A stretch of 37,539 bases of DNA from Acidobacteriota bacterium. Lineage in GTDB: Bacteria > Acidobacteriota > Terriglobia > Terriglobales > Acidobacteriaceae. The first letter of the stretch is position 1. Every line of letters starts with the position of its first letter. The DNA lies in assembly GCA_023441255.1 (NCBI GenBank), contig JAEZPW010000332.1, positions 1 through 37,539 of the forward strand. The letters run 5' to 3'. The position numbers and the translations under genes were made by a program. Below the pieces are notes generated by a model. That model made no database searches, had not been told where the DNA came from, and worked only from the letters and a program-made list of their open reading frames with translations. Below are positions 7,959 through 15,907 of the stretch, piece by piece.

Positions 7959-8492
7959 CTACTGTGGTGGCGTCGGCGGGTTGTTCTTTTCGTCGCCTGC
8001 CGGAGGCTTATCGCTGTTGCCGGGAGCGCCCGTGGACTGTCCCGCAGTTCCGTGGTGCGTGCCGTGCGGACCTGCACCCATACCGTGATGCTGCATCATC
8101 ATGCTGCCCATCGCACCCATGTGATCGACCATCTGGTTCATGTGGTCGATCATCATCTGCCAAAGCTCGACGTTGGCCTGCATGGCCTGCTTGTTGGCGC
8201 CGGACATGCCATTGACATTCGACTTCATCTGATCGAGCAGGCCCTGCATCTTTGTGACCTGCTGCTTCATGGCGGCCATCTGCTGCGCACCCATGCCCGA
8301 CATATCGCGTTGCGACATACCATGATGCATGCCGCGGCCCATCCCCGCCTGGCCGGCCGGGGCTGTGCTCTGAGCGGCGCCCGCAGACGATTGTGCTTCC
8401 GTTCCGGGCTGCGGCGTCTGCGGTGTGGTGCTCTGTGCCGCCGCCACCGCGCAAGCCAAAAGCACTGCCAGCACAAGTGAACTCAGCTTCAT
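7959..8492 (-). CDS. Secreted Met/His-rich protein, possible metal binding
   Basis: A 177-residue protein with a clear signal peptide (MKLSSLVLAVLLACAVAAAQS, cleavage expected near the AAA-Q boundary). The mature part is dominated by Met, His, Gln and Gly: clusters such as GMGRGMHHGMSQRDMSGMG near residues 50-68, and MMIDHMNQMVDHMGAMGSMMMQHHGMG further on, separated by a short helical region. The C-terminus is Pro-rich and disordered. Such Met/His clusters are seen in periplasmic copper or silver binding proteins, so a copper-handling role is plausible but unproven. The start has a very strong Shine-Dalgarno (AGGAGGAGGGG). It converges on parB and is divergent from the zinc-ribbon gene. Confidence 0.8.
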   Translation of the reverse strand: MKLSSLVLAVLLACAVAAAQSTTPQTPQPGTEAQSSAGAAQSTAPAGQAGMGRGMHHGMSQRDMSGMGAQQMAAMKQQVTKMQGLLDQMKSNVNGMSGANKQAMQANVELWQMMIDHMNQMVDHMGAMGSMMMQHHGMGAGPHGTHHGTAGQSTGAPGNSDKPPAGDEKNNPPTPPQ

Positions 8493-8632
8493 CTTCCCCT
8501 CCTCCTGTTACGTTCGAGTGCTCCATGTCCTCTGATGCATTGAGCGCCATCACCCCAGCGCGGCAAACGGTCCGGAGCTTTCTCAAACCGTGGCGCATCA
8601 TTATGTGTATCATTTTCTTCTCAGAGAGTCTG

Positions 8633-8854
8633 ATGCCATTCCCGATCAAGATTTGTGCCATCTGCTCAGCCGAGTTCGAACTGAAACCGGACAAACCGGG
8701 TTTTGCCAACCGCTGTCCCGACTGTACCGAAGCCGAACAGGCAGAAGAGCGAACCATGCGCCGCAAGGACGCCGACGAGCGCCGCACAGACGCCGAGGCC
8801 AACGAGGAGCGGCGACGGGCCATGCGCGACCTGCTTTACCGCAAGGACAATTAG
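8633..8854 (+). CDS. Small zinc-ribbon-like protein
   Basis: A 73-residue protein beginning MPFPIKICAICSAEFELKP and continuing to NRCPDCTEAEQ. This makes two CxxC knuckles 20 residues apart, a typical single zinc ribbon. The remainder is a highly charged helix (RRKDADERRTDAEANEERRR) ending in LLYRKDN. The longer open frame reaches back to 8393, but everything before this ATG is unlike protein and overlaps the signal-peptide gene on the other strand. I do not know a function; small zinc-ribbon-plus-helix proteins of this kind often bind nucleic acid or ribosomes. Confidence 0.75.
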   Translation: MPFPIKICAICSAEFELKPDKPGFANRCPDCTEAEQAEERTMRRKDADERRTDAEANEERRRAMRDLLYRKDN

Positions 8855-8897
8855 TTTTCCCATAAGGACAGCCCCGTTTACCTGTTTCGAGGTGACC

Positions 8898-9674
8898 ATG
8901 CCAGTTGACACCGCGACTAAGCGCAAACGATTTCGTGCTCTTCACGAGAGCGGCTGTTTTGTCATTCCCAATCCCTGGGACATTGGCAGCGCCCGTCGCC
9001 TCCAGAACATGGGTTTTCAGGCACTTGCTTCCACCAGTTCGGGGGCAGCGTGGGCCTTGGGTCGTCAGGACGGCGAACTGTTCCTGGACGAGGTGCTCAA
9101 TCACTTGCTGCAGCTCTGTGCCGCAACCGACTTGCCCGTGAACGCGGACTTCGAGGCCGGATTCGCCGACAACACTGACGATCTCTCGCGCAACGTTGTC
9201 GCGGCCGTCCGCACCGGAGTAGCCGGCCTGTCCATCGAGGACTACTACGAAGGGCGTCTTTACGGATTGTCTGAGGCTCGCGATCGGATGGCGGCGGCGC
9301 GAGCAGCGATCGACTCCACCGGGGAAGACGTCATGCTGATCAGTCGCGCCGAAGGCTTCATCCGTGGGAAGCCCGATCTCGAGGACGTCATAAAGCGCCT
9401 GGTCGCCTACTCGCGGGCCGGTGCCGATTGCCTCTATGCACCGGGCATCAAGGACATGTCCGCCATCAAGGCCATCGTTCAGGCGGTCGCCCCCAAGCCG
9501 GTGAATGTTTTGCTGAGCGGACCCGATCTTCGCGTATCTGAGCTTGCCGCCGCCGGAGTGCGAAGAATCAGCGTAGGAGGCTCCCTTGCGGCGCATGCAT
9601 ATGCGGCATTCGACCGTGCCGCCCGAATGTTGCGAGACGAAGGCACCCTGCCGCCTCGGCCCACTCTCGCCTGA
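8898..9674 (+). CDS. Isocitrate lyase/PEP mutase superfamily protein
   Basis: A 258-residue TIM-barrel enzyme of the ICL/phosphoenolpyruvate mutase superfamily, which makes or breaks C-C or P-C bonds next to a carboxylate using Mg2+. Diagnostic segments are FRALHESGCFVIPNPWDIGS at the N-terminus, TSSGAAWALGRQDG, the Mg-site-like NADFEAGFAD, GLSIEDYY and ISRAEGF. The C-terminal GVRRISVGGSLA is typical of the oxaloacetate-decarboxylase-like or carboxyphosphonoenolpyruvate-mutase-like branch. The exact substrate cannot be read from sequence. The ATG at 8898 is chosen because of GAGGTGACC just upstream and because the family motif starts ten residues later. The MATE gene follows within 45 bp and may be co-transcribed. 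Confidence 0.88.
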   Translation: MPVDTATKRKRFRALHESGCFVIPNPWDIGSARRLQNMGFQALASTSSGAAWALGRQDGELFLDEVLNHLLQLCAATDLPVNADFEAGFADNTDDLSRNVVAAVRTGVAGLSIEDYYEGRLYGLSEARDRMAAARAAIDSTGEDVMLISRAEGFIRGKPDLEDVIKRLVAYSRAGADCLYAPGIKDMSAIKAIVQAVAPKPVNVLLSGPDLRVSELAAAGVRRISVGGSLAAHAYAAFDRAARMLRDEGTLPPRPTLA

Positions 9675-9715
9675 ACCTTGGCGTTGACTCGGCAAACGTG
9701 CTATTCACAAAGGAT

Positions 9716-11119
9716 ATGTCTGCCCCGGGTACCCGTCCGTCCGCCAGGCCGATGCGCAGCGACTTTCGTCTGACGCTGCGGCTGGCCCTGCCCCTCATCG
9801 TGGCCGAGGTGGGATGGATGAGCATGGGCGTGGTGGACACCATCATGGTCGGCCGTCTGCCCAACAGCGCCATCGCCATCGGCGCAACCGGGTTGGGCCA
9901 GAGCCTCTATCACATGGTCGCCATCTTCGGCGGCGGACTGCTGCTGGGCATGGACACGTTCGTCGCGCAGGCTTATGGCCGCGAAGACGTCCACGACGCG
10001 CGTACCACTCTGCTCAACGGCCTCGTCCTGGCTGTACTCTTGACTCCGTTTTTGATGACTGCCGTTTCCTTCTGGCCGGCACTGATGCGGTATTTCGGCA
10101 TCAGCCTCGAACTGGTGGGGCCGATGCAGCCGTTCCTCATGGCGTTGAACTGGGGAACCCTGCCGTTGCTCGCCTACTTCGCCTTACGACGCTATCTGCA
10201 GGCGGTCAACGTCGCCGTGCCCATCACGTTTGCACTGGTCTCGGCCAACATCGTTAACGCGATCGGTAACTGGGCTTTGATCTACGGCCACCTCGGGTTC
10301 AGGCCCATGGGCATCACCGGCTCGGGCTGGTCCACCTGCCTCGCTCGCGTCTACATGGTTACCGTACTGGCGCTCACCCTGGTGTGGGTGGAATCCAGAA
10401 GAAAGTTATCGCAGCGCGATACACGCGGGAAGCGGGCGCATCGCGTCGACCCGCACCGGATATGGGCGTTGTTGAAACTTGGCGCTCCTGCCGCCGGGCA
10501 GATACTGCTTGAGATCGGGGCGTTCTCGGCGGCGACCGCTTTGTGCGCCAAACTCGGCCCGGTGCCGCTCTCTGGCCACGAGATCGCACTGAACTGTGCG
10601 GCGTTCACCTTCATGGTTCCGCTGGGAATCAGTTCGGCCGCGGCGGTGCGCGTGGGCCAGGCGCTGGGACGCGGCGACCCCGACGGCGCTCGCCGTGCGG
10701 GCTGGTCTGCGATTCTGCTCGGAGCCGCTTTCATGGCCTGCGCCGGACTGCTGTTCGTCTCGGCCCCGCATGTGATCGCGCGCGTATTCTCGCCGGACCC
10801 GGTTGTGATCGGCGTCGGCGCCAAACTGTTGCTGGTGGCGGCGGCGTTTCAACTCTTCGACGGCATCCAGGTGGTAACCACCGGCGCCCTGCGCGGTGCC
10901 GGAGACACCACCACGCCGATGGTCGCCAACTTCGTCGCCTACTGGCTCATCGGCATCCCGGCCGGCTACGTCCTGTGCTTCCGCCTGGGCTGGGGCGCGT
11001 TCGGCGTCTGGATCGGACTGTGCAGCGGCCTGATGCTGATCGGCTCGGCACTGCTCACCACCTGGCACCGCCGCAAGCTCGCTCCACACCCCTACGCGCT
11101 GGGGCAGGCGCTGGAGTAG
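9716..11119 (+). CDS. MATE family multidrug efflux transporter
   Basis: An integral membrane antiporter of the NorM/DinF-like MATE family, expected to export cationic compounds using Na+ or H+. The frame encodes about 12 hydrophobic helices. Early LRLALPLIVAEVGWMSMGVVDTIMVGRL is the classic MATE helix 1-2 signature, and GALRGAGDTTTPM in the C-terminal half is the second repeat signature. The start is uncertain: a GTG at 9698, this ATG at 9716, and an ATG at 9752 are in frame, and none has a good Shine-Dalgarno. Any of them leaves all helices intact at about 455-473 aa. Confidence 0.93.
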   Translation: MSAPGTRPSARPMRSDFRLTLRLALPLIVAEVGWMSMGVVDTIMVGRLPNSAIAIGATGLGQSLYHMVAIFGGGLLLGMDTFVAQAYGREDVHDARTTLLNGLVLAVLLTPFLMTAVSFWPALMRYFGISLELVGPMQPFLMALNWGTLPLLAYFALRRYLQAVNVAVPITFALVSANIVNAIGNWALIYGHLGFRPMGITGSGWSTCLARVYMVTVLALTLVWVESRRKLSQRDTRGKRAHRVDPHRIWALLKLGAPAAGQILLEIGAFSAATALCAKLGPVPLSGHEIALNCAAFTFMVPLGISSAAAVRVGQALGRGDPDGARRAGWSAILLGAAFMACAGLLFVSAPHVIARVFSPDPVVIGVGAKLLLVAAAFQLFDGIQVVTTGALRGAGDTTTPMVANFVAYWLIGIPAGYVLCFRLGWGAFGVWIGLCSGLMLIGSALLTTWHRRKLAPHPYALGQALE

Positions 11120-11240
11120 CGTGAGTGCCGCTTCGGGGTAGTGAGCGGGTGCCCTGTTACAGACAACTATCCGCAAACGGCTACAATCCGACTGCAAAGG
11201 AGAGAACCGATGTCGTTGGATATGGCTGCTTCGCGTATCA

Positions 11241-12044
11241 ATGATTTGCTCCTTGCTTCTGGCGTGTTGGGCGCAGTCCGACTCGCCCCCAGCGACCGAA
11301 GGAAGCATTGCAGGAACGGTCTTGGCCGAGGATGGTCGAGTCGCAAGTGGCGCAGCTGCTTGTTTGGGAATACGTGCGGGAAACTCCACTACCATCAGTT
11401 GCAGGTGGAAGGTAAATCAAGATGGGGGCTTCACTATCGAGCATGTGAAGCCGGGAGCCTATCAGATTTTCGCGATCAATGATGAAGAGGGATATTCAAT
11501 TGACAATCAGCGTTCCGCGCACAACGTGACGATTAGCGCAGAGCGGCCATTTGCAAACATCACCATCCGCCTTCATGGTCGGGGAGCCATTCTGACGGGC
11601 ACAATCACCGACAAACTGACCGGCAAGAGCATCCGTGATGCCCAGATAAGCTATACAGCGATTGACAGGAATGGCTCTGGTGGATCGGCTATCGTGAACG
11701 GAGACAGCTTTCACGCCGTGGTCCCGGCTGACTGCGATTTACTCGTTGTTGCCATGGCGAACGGTTACCGCGGGTGGATTTACACAGACGCGGCAAGCCC
11801 GCGGCCAGTGTTGCGAGTGTCATCGGGTGAGCGGAAGGTACTGAGCATTCAACTCGAACCACTGTCGTGCCTTGGGGACTCAAACGCTATCACCAATCTG
11901 AACAAACGCACTTCGTCACGTTCACGTGCTATCACCGTCTCCAATTGCTTGAAGCCCAAGGGCAAGGCGCATGTTCGAAGTTGCATTGGAGCGGGTCCGC
12001 CGCAAATACCAGTTGTGTGTCTATGGGTACGTTGTAATGCCTGA
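11241..12044 (+). CDS. Secreted carboxypeptidase-regulatory-like domain protein, damaged at one or both ends
   Basis: The frame encodes a hydrophobic leader (MICSLLLACWAQS). It then has a Carboxypeptidase-regulatory-like beta-sandwich: GSIAGTVLAEDGRVASGA, GGFTIEHVKPGAYQIFAINDEEGY and ERPFANITIRL. A second related domain follows: GAILTGTITDKLTGKSIRDAQI up to VLSIQLEPL near 11865. The last roughly 60 residues are an out-of-frame reading of the RAYT gene that starts at 11867, so the true 3' end is lost or altered. At the 5' end the best Shine-Dalgarno (AAGGAGAGAA) serves an ATG at 11210 in a different frame. A frameshift in the leader is therefore possible. Probably a decaying gene; its role was likely cell-envelope related. 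Confidence 0.6.
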   Translation: MICSLLLACWAQSDSPPATEGSIAGTVLAEDGRVASGAAACLGIRAGNSTTISCRWKVNQDGGFTIEHVKPGAYQIFAINDEEGYSIDNQRSAHNVTISAERPFANITIRLHGRGAILTGTITDKLTGKSIRDAQISYTAIDRNGSGGSAIVNGDSFHAVVPADCDLLVVAMANGYRGWIYTDAASPRPVLRVSSGERKVLSIQLEPLSCLGDSNAITNLNKRTSSRSRAITVSNCLKPKGKAHVRSCIGAGPPQIPVVCLWVRCNA

Positions 12045-12414
12045 ACATGTTCATTTTCTCGTGAGCGAACCAGAACACTCCAATCTGGCGCAGGCCATCA
12101 AGTCGCTCAAACAAGGAGTTTCACGCAGGCTGATCGGCCATGCCGACGCGTTCTGGCAGGAGCGTTACTACGATCACAACGTTCGGAATTACGACAGCTT
12201 TGTTGCGAAGCTGCGGTACATTCATCGCAACGCGGCGAAGCGGGGGCTGTGTGCGAGGCCAGAGGATTGGGTGTGGAGCAGCTTTCGGCACTATGCAACT
12301 GGAGTTGAGGGCGTCGTGCACATCGAATCGCGATGGACAGCCAGTCGTCGCGAGCGTGTGGGAGAATCGCTTCGAGTGCGCCAAAGTACCCGCTCAAGCC
12401 AAAATCAGGCTTGA
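11867..12414 (+). pseudogene. Frameshifted REP-associated tyrosine transposase (RAYT, IS200-like)
   Basis: RAYTs are single-domain HUH nucleases related to IS200/IS605 TnpA. The N-terminal part, in one frame from GTG 11867, reads VPWGLKRYHQSEQTHFVTFTCYHRLQLLEAQ, the usual RAYT opening. The reading then has to shift frame at about 11955-11971. From there MFEVALERVRRKY, the HUH motif MPEHVHFLV, the region with the candidate catalytic tyrosine FWQERYYDHNV, LRYIHRNAAKRGL and WSSFRHYATG run to 12414. The break is a -1 (or +2) shift with no obvious slippery heptamer, so simple inactivation is more likely than programmed frameshifting. It abuts the carboxypeptidase-like gene, whose frame continues into it. 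Confidence 0.85.
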
Positions 12415-12443
12415 ACGGGCCACCCACCTAAGTATTGACGACC

Positions 12444-12893
12444 TCATTCGCCCCACGCGTATGCGGCCAGGTAGGCTGTCGCCCACAGCGCGGCTCCTCC
12501 GAGAACGCCCCAGCCGATACTTGACCACCCACTCCTGAACGATCGTCCGGGATTGTCGATCGTCCATCGCCTGCACGCTGGCTCCTGAAGCGAGTAGAGG
12601 TAACGTCCCGCCGCCAACGACACTACGATGGTGGCCAGCATGGGTGCACGCGGAACTCGCACGATCAACAACGCGTAGAAGCCACAGCCAATTATGCCGC
12701 GCCACAGCAGCGTGCGCGCTTGTGCCGACAGGCCCATCCTCTTCAGGTTGCGATACGCAACCAGCAGGCCGGCGAGCGGCCCAAGCAGCACGGTATGGAC
12801 GAATGCGGCCCATGGCGACCACGGAGGAGACGGCTGCGAAGCTGACGTCGGAATCTCGCACCCGACTAATGTTGGTGAATTTCCCAATAGCAC
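12444..12893 (-). CDS. Hypothetical membrane protein
   Basis: From a GTG at 12893 the frame gives 149 residues. After a polar Pro/Ser-rich N-terminus there are about four hydrophobic stretches: AFVHTVLLGPLAGLLVAYRN, GIIGCGFYALLIV, APMLATIVVSLAAGRYLY, and WGVLGGAALWATAYLAAYAW at the C-terminus. I do not recognise a named family. The N-terminal end is uncertain: no Shine-Dalgarno precedes the GTG, and an overlapping frame is open from an ATG at 12918, so the start may be wrong or a small frameshift may exist. It is convergent with the RAYT remnant. Confidence 0.55.
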   Translation of the reverse strand: MLLGNSPTLVGCEIPTSASQPSPPWSPWAAFVHTVLLGPLAGLLVAYRNLKRMGLSAQARTLLWRGIIGCGFYALLIVRVPRAPMLATIVVSLAAGRYLYSLQEPACRRWTIDNPGRSFRSGWSSIGWGVLGGAALWATAYLAAYAWGE

Positions 12894-13124
12894 CTCGCGC
12901 CACGAAGTCTATCGGCATTCAGTTGCGAGTTCCACAACTTTCCCGTTCCTGGCCCACGATTCCAACGCGATAGCCATTGTTGGCATGAAATCGGCTTACC
13001 GGCGTCTGTCGTTCTCGTTCGCAACATGCCGTCAGTTGAACTTCACCGCGAACTTGACTCGTTTTGAACACGATATATTTTTGTGCGAGTTTCACCCTCA
13101 ACTTTGGCAACTCTCCGCACGATC

Positions 13125-13160
13125 ATCTTCTCTCAGTGGCATCCCTGCTGAGGAGAAGAT
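13125..13160 (+). promoter_or_regulatory. Hairpin sequestering the ribosome binding site of the 13162 gene
   Basis: ATCTTCTCTCAG (13125-13136) pairs with CTGAGGAGAAGAT (13148-13160) in a 12-bp stem with one bulged G and an 11-nt loop. The right arm contains the AGGAGA Shine-Dalgarno and ends one base before the ATG. Folding would block translation initiation. Confidence 0.6.
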
Positions 13161-13161
13161 C

Positions 13162-13632
13162 ATGACAAAGGGTTCCTTTCTGGCCGCCTTCCTGGTCGTC
13201 GCGCTTGCCCTCCCGGCTTTCGCGGCCGGACCCACTCGTTTCAACCTCGATTTCAGTTCCGGTCCCACAGACATCGGTTCATGTGGATCGTTCGACGTTC
13301 TGGACTCGCGTTCGGTCACCGGCGCACAGTTGGTGTGGTTCGACGCCAGCGGTCAGCCGATCCAGGCGGTCACGCATCTGCAAGCTCAGGTCACACTGAC
13401 GAATTCGGTAACGGGGAAGAGCCTGTCGGGCTTCACCAACGTCGATCAGAACGTGGACCTGCTCGCGGGCACCGAGTTCCAGCACGGCCTCGCCGTCAGC
13501 GTCAACCTGCCGCAACGCGGCAAACTCTACATCGAAGCCGGCACCATAGGCATTAATTTCGTCACCGGCCAGGTAACCTTCACGCCGGCCTTCCTGAAAG
13601 ACTTCGCCCCGCTCTGCTCTGCCCTCAGCTAA
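13162..13632 (+). CDS. Secreted hypothetical protein
   Basis: A 156-residue protein with a textbook signal peptide (MTKGSFLAAFLVVALALPAFAAG, cleavage near AFA-AG). The mature domain is beta-rich and weakly hydrophobic: FNLDFSSGPTDIGSCGSFDV, then LQAQVTLTNSVTGKSLSGFTN and NFVTGQVTFTPAFL, ending in LCSALS. Two cysteines (one early and one near the C-terminus) could form a disulfide. I do not recognise a family. The ATG at 13162 is fixed by AGGAGA at 13151-13156 and by the signal peptide. That ribosome binding site lies in a hairpin, which points to regulated translation. A strong hairpin at 13655-13689 follows the stop. Confidence 0.8.
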   Translation: MTKGSFLAAFLVVALALPAFAAGPTRFNLDFSSGPTDIGSCGSFDVLDSRSVTGAQLVWFDASGQPIQAVTHLQAQVTLTNSVTGKSLSGFTNVDQNVDLLAGTEFQHGLAVSVNLPQRGKLYIEAGTIGINFVTGQVTFTPAFLKDFAPLCSALS

Positions 13633-13654
13633 AAGCGCACTATCCTCTACCCGA

Positions 13655-13689
13655 GTCCCCATTCAAGCAACATCGCATTGAATGGGGAC
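13655..13689. terminator. Perfect 12-bp hairpin after the 13162 gene
   Basis: GTCCCCATTCAA (13655-13666) and TTGAATGGGGAC (13678-13689) pair perfectly around an 11-nt loop, 23 bp after the stop codon. No T-tract follows, so it is either a non-canonical terminator, a 3'-end stabiliser or a short repeat. The rest of 13690-13949 shows no gene or other structure. Confidence 0.5.
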
Positions 13690-13949
13690 GGCCTGACGCA
13701 TCCTGATCCACATTCCACTGAGCACCGTGCTTGACTACGATTCACTCATACCGGCATGGCGCTTGCACGCCTAGTATGTTTCGGCATGAGTCGCTTATTG
13801 CGATTTGGGCAGCGGCAAGCCTGTTCCCAACAATGATGCAGAGGTCAGTCCTGCCCCAGTGCATAATTACTGCTGGCGAGACGCATGAAACCGTTCGTTA
13901 TAGCAGTCGTTAAGCATTCGGCTCTATCCATGGCCGGAGAGATTTACTC

Positions 13950-14402
13950 ATGGACAAGAATAAAATCCTCATCGACCTTTCTGAGTCAGACAAGACGAAA
14001 TTCGGCAAGGAAGAGTTCACCACACAGTCTATTCCGCAGAAAGTCTTCTCTTCGGTGTGGGAAATTGAGTCGGAAGTGAACAACGGAGGTTTCTCGCAGT
14101 ATTTCCTAAATAGCAGTTGTGAAACCGCAGGCTTCGTTGCAGAAGCTCTCGACACAATTGGTGCTCCACAAACTGCGGACATATGCAGACGTGCGATAGC
14201 GGTTGCGTTCCCTTCCGGAGTTCCCTCCGATCGCGACCAGATTAGCGCAGCGGCGTCCGCCTTCTCCGATGACACTGAGGAGAAACTGACCGCGCTCGAT
14301 GAGGAATTTCTTCAATACCCTCACGACCTGACAGAGTTGCTCTTCGCCTACGTGTCAAAGCACCCTGAAGAGTTCGGCAAATTGCCTCAGTCCGATAGTT
14401 AG
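13950..14402 (+). CDS. DMP19/DUF4375-family protein
   Basis: A 150-residue acidic cytosolic protein. The central VWEIESEVNNGGFSQYFLNSSC and the following ETAGFVAEALDTIGAPQTADI are the hallmark of the DUF4375 (DMP19-like) family, which is small, helical and widespread in bacteria. The eukaryote-linked name DMP19 comes from a Neisseria DNA-mimic protein, so a DNA-mimic or protein-binding role is possible, but it has not been shown for most members. The C-terminus contains DEEFLQYPHDLTELLFAYV. It stands alone and is slightly lower in GC than its neighbours, which could mean recent acquisition. The start MDKNKILIDL is the first good ATG. Confidence 0.75.
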   Translation: MDKNKILIDLSESDKTKFGKEEFTTQSIPQKVFSSVWEIESEVNNGGFSQYFLNSSCETAGFVAEALDTIGAPQTADICRRAIAVAFPSGVPSDRDQISAAASAFSDDTEEKLTALDEEFLQYPHDLTELLFAYVSKHPEEFGKLPQSDS

Positions 14403-14489
14403 CTACCCAGAACTGCGGTTTTCGTACGAGGATGAAGACTGACTTGGATGCCGCTTCTCCACAGCATCCCCAGGCCCTCTGTCAGTTGT

Positions 14490-15062
14490 TCACGCCCTTC
14501 CCGCGAACTCGCGCGTCTCCGTTGACACCTTCACTCTTTCGCCCTGCTTGATGAAGAGCGGTACGCGGATCTCGATGCCCGTCTCCAACTTAGCGGGTTT
14601 GGTGACGGTGCCGGCGGTGTCGCCGCGCGCGCCCGGTTCGGTGTAGGTGATTTCGAGTTCGACGAATTGCGGAAGCTGCAGGCCGATCGGATTGCCGTTG
14701 AACTTGTGCAGCTCGATGATGGTGCCTTCGATAAGGAAGTCGAGCGCGTCGCCGATCATGTCTTCCGACAGCGTGACGGTCTCGAACGTCTTCTGGTCCA
14801 TGAAGTGCGAGCCTTCGCCGTCGCTGTAAAGATATGAGGCCTCGACGCGCTCCAGGTCGGGTTCCTTGAACTTGTCACTGGCCTTGAACGTGCGGTCGAA
14901 AACGGCGCGCGTGATGAGGTTGCGCATCTTCAGGCGCACCAGCGTCTGGGCGCCGCGGGCCGAGGGAGTCGAAACCTCGGCTTCCATGCACAGGTAGGGC
15001 GTATTTTCGTATTCGAAGAACGTCTTGCGCTTTACGTCGATCGCGTCGATGAGTGCGGCCAT
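14490..15062 (-). CDS. efpL: Elongation factor P family protein, EfpL (YeiP)-like with arginine loop tip
   Basis: EF-P proteins bind between the ribosomal P and E sites and rescue ribosomes stalled at polyproline. The 190-residue protein has the full three-domain length: KOW-like domain I, two OB domains, and the C-terminal ending VKVSTETREFAGRA. The domain I loop reads STPSARGAQTLVRLK, with arginine at residue 36 where canonical EF-P has a modified lysine. The PSARGA context matches YeiP/EfpL rather than lysine-type EF-P. EfpL works without the usual lysine modification and supports a broader set of stalling motifs; that is knowledge of the family, not shown here. An arginine-type EF-P needing EarP rhamnosylation is the alternative. 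No modification gene is nearby. Confidence 0.85.
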   Translation of the reverse strand: MAALIDAIDVKRKTFFEYENTPYLCMEAEVSTPSARGAQTLVRLKMRNLITRAVFDRTFKASDKFKEPDLERVEASYLYSDGEGSHFMDQKTFETVTLSEDMIGDALDFLIEGTIIELHKFNGNPIGLQLPQFVELEITYTEPGARGDTAGTVTKPAKLETGIEIRVPLFIKQGERVKVSTETREFAGRA

Positions 15063-15145
15063 GGGTTCAGTTCGGATCCTCTCACCTCAGCATAACAGGG
15101 CACCTGCCCGCCACCTATATCTCGACGCAGGTCGAACCGCCGCCA

Positions 15146-15697
15146 CTACTCGCTATGCCCCTTGCATTTCAGCACGCCAAGGTAAACGCTCCACGGACCT
15201 ACCGCTTCGCGGTACTGATAGGCCATCACGCGCGACAGTTGATGCAGATGCGTGAGGTCGTGCGCAACCCACGTCGCCAGCAATTGCGACAGCGTCACAG
15301 TTCCCAGGGACGGGTGCGTTCCGCGGCGGCCCAGGTCCGCCGGCTGCAGATTCAGCGCCTGCAGCTCTCCAACGTTTCTTGCCCGCAAACGTGCGAATTC
15401 GTCGAGGAGATGCTCCAGCGATTTCCCTTTGGTCTCCTCGAACTGCGCGAAACGGTCGAACGGATCGAACGCACGCGCTTCGCCCTGCTCCAGGATGATT
15501 CGGGCACGCGGGATCCAGTCGGTGCGCTCGCCCACAATGAGGTGCCCCACGATGTCGAACGGGCTCCACGTGCCGTCGCCTTCGTTGCTATGGACCCACA
15601 TCGAGGGCAGCCCGCGCAGAAGGGCGTCGAGGGTTGCCGGGGTACGGCTGAGCAAGGCGACAGCCTCGGCCAAGCTGAATTCGGTCATGGTTTCCAT
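15146..15697 (-). CDS. DinB-fold family protein (DinB_2)
   Basis: A 183-residue protein of the DinB/YfiT four-helix bundle superfamily, which holds a divalent metal through three histidines; members include thiol transferases and hydrolases as well as damage-induced proteins. The N-terminal region has SRTPATLDALLRGLP and then WSPFDIVGHLIVGERTDWIPRA, with a metal-type His in VGHLI. The C-terminal part has LLATWVAHDLTHLHQLSRVM, whose AHDLTHLHQ carries the other ligands. This start (METMTEF) removes a non-protein-like upstream extension. The exact reaction is unknown. It lies between efpL and a divergent SDR gene and has no obvious operon partner. Confidence 0.85.
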   Translation of the reverse strand: METMTEFSLAEAVALLSRTPATLDALLRGLPSMWVHSNEGDGTWSPFDIVGHLIVGERTDWIPRARIILEQGEARAFDPFDRFAQFEETKGKSLEHLLDEFARLRARNVGELQALNLQPADLGRRGTHPSLGTVTLSQLLATWVAHDLTHLHQLSRVMAYQYREAVGPWSVYLGVLKCKGHSE

Positions 15698-15907
15698 GTT
15701 CCGGTAGATGCACGCGTCGCGCGCCGGACTCAGCCGAGTGCGCCACAGGCAATCGCCACTATGTGCACGCGACCAGCAGAAGGTTATGTGCGCAAAACGG
15801 GCTGCCACTTGTTCGGGAACTCTCACCCAACATAACAAACGGGTGGTTCGGGCATCCTTGTGCTCACGTAGTCACTCTCAATCTCGGCAAGTCATGAGGA
15901 GGCGACC

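Noticed and set aside
11940..11975. Programmed -1 frameshifting in the RAYT
   Set aside because: No slippery X-XXY-YYZ heptamer in the right phase and no downstream pseudoknot-like structure was seen; inactivation is the simpler reading.
12394..12918. 174-codon minus-strand frame overlapping the 12444 membrane protein
   Set aside because: Its composition is not protein-like, whereas the alternative frame encodes clear hydrophobic helices; a small frameshift near the 5' end cannot be excluded.
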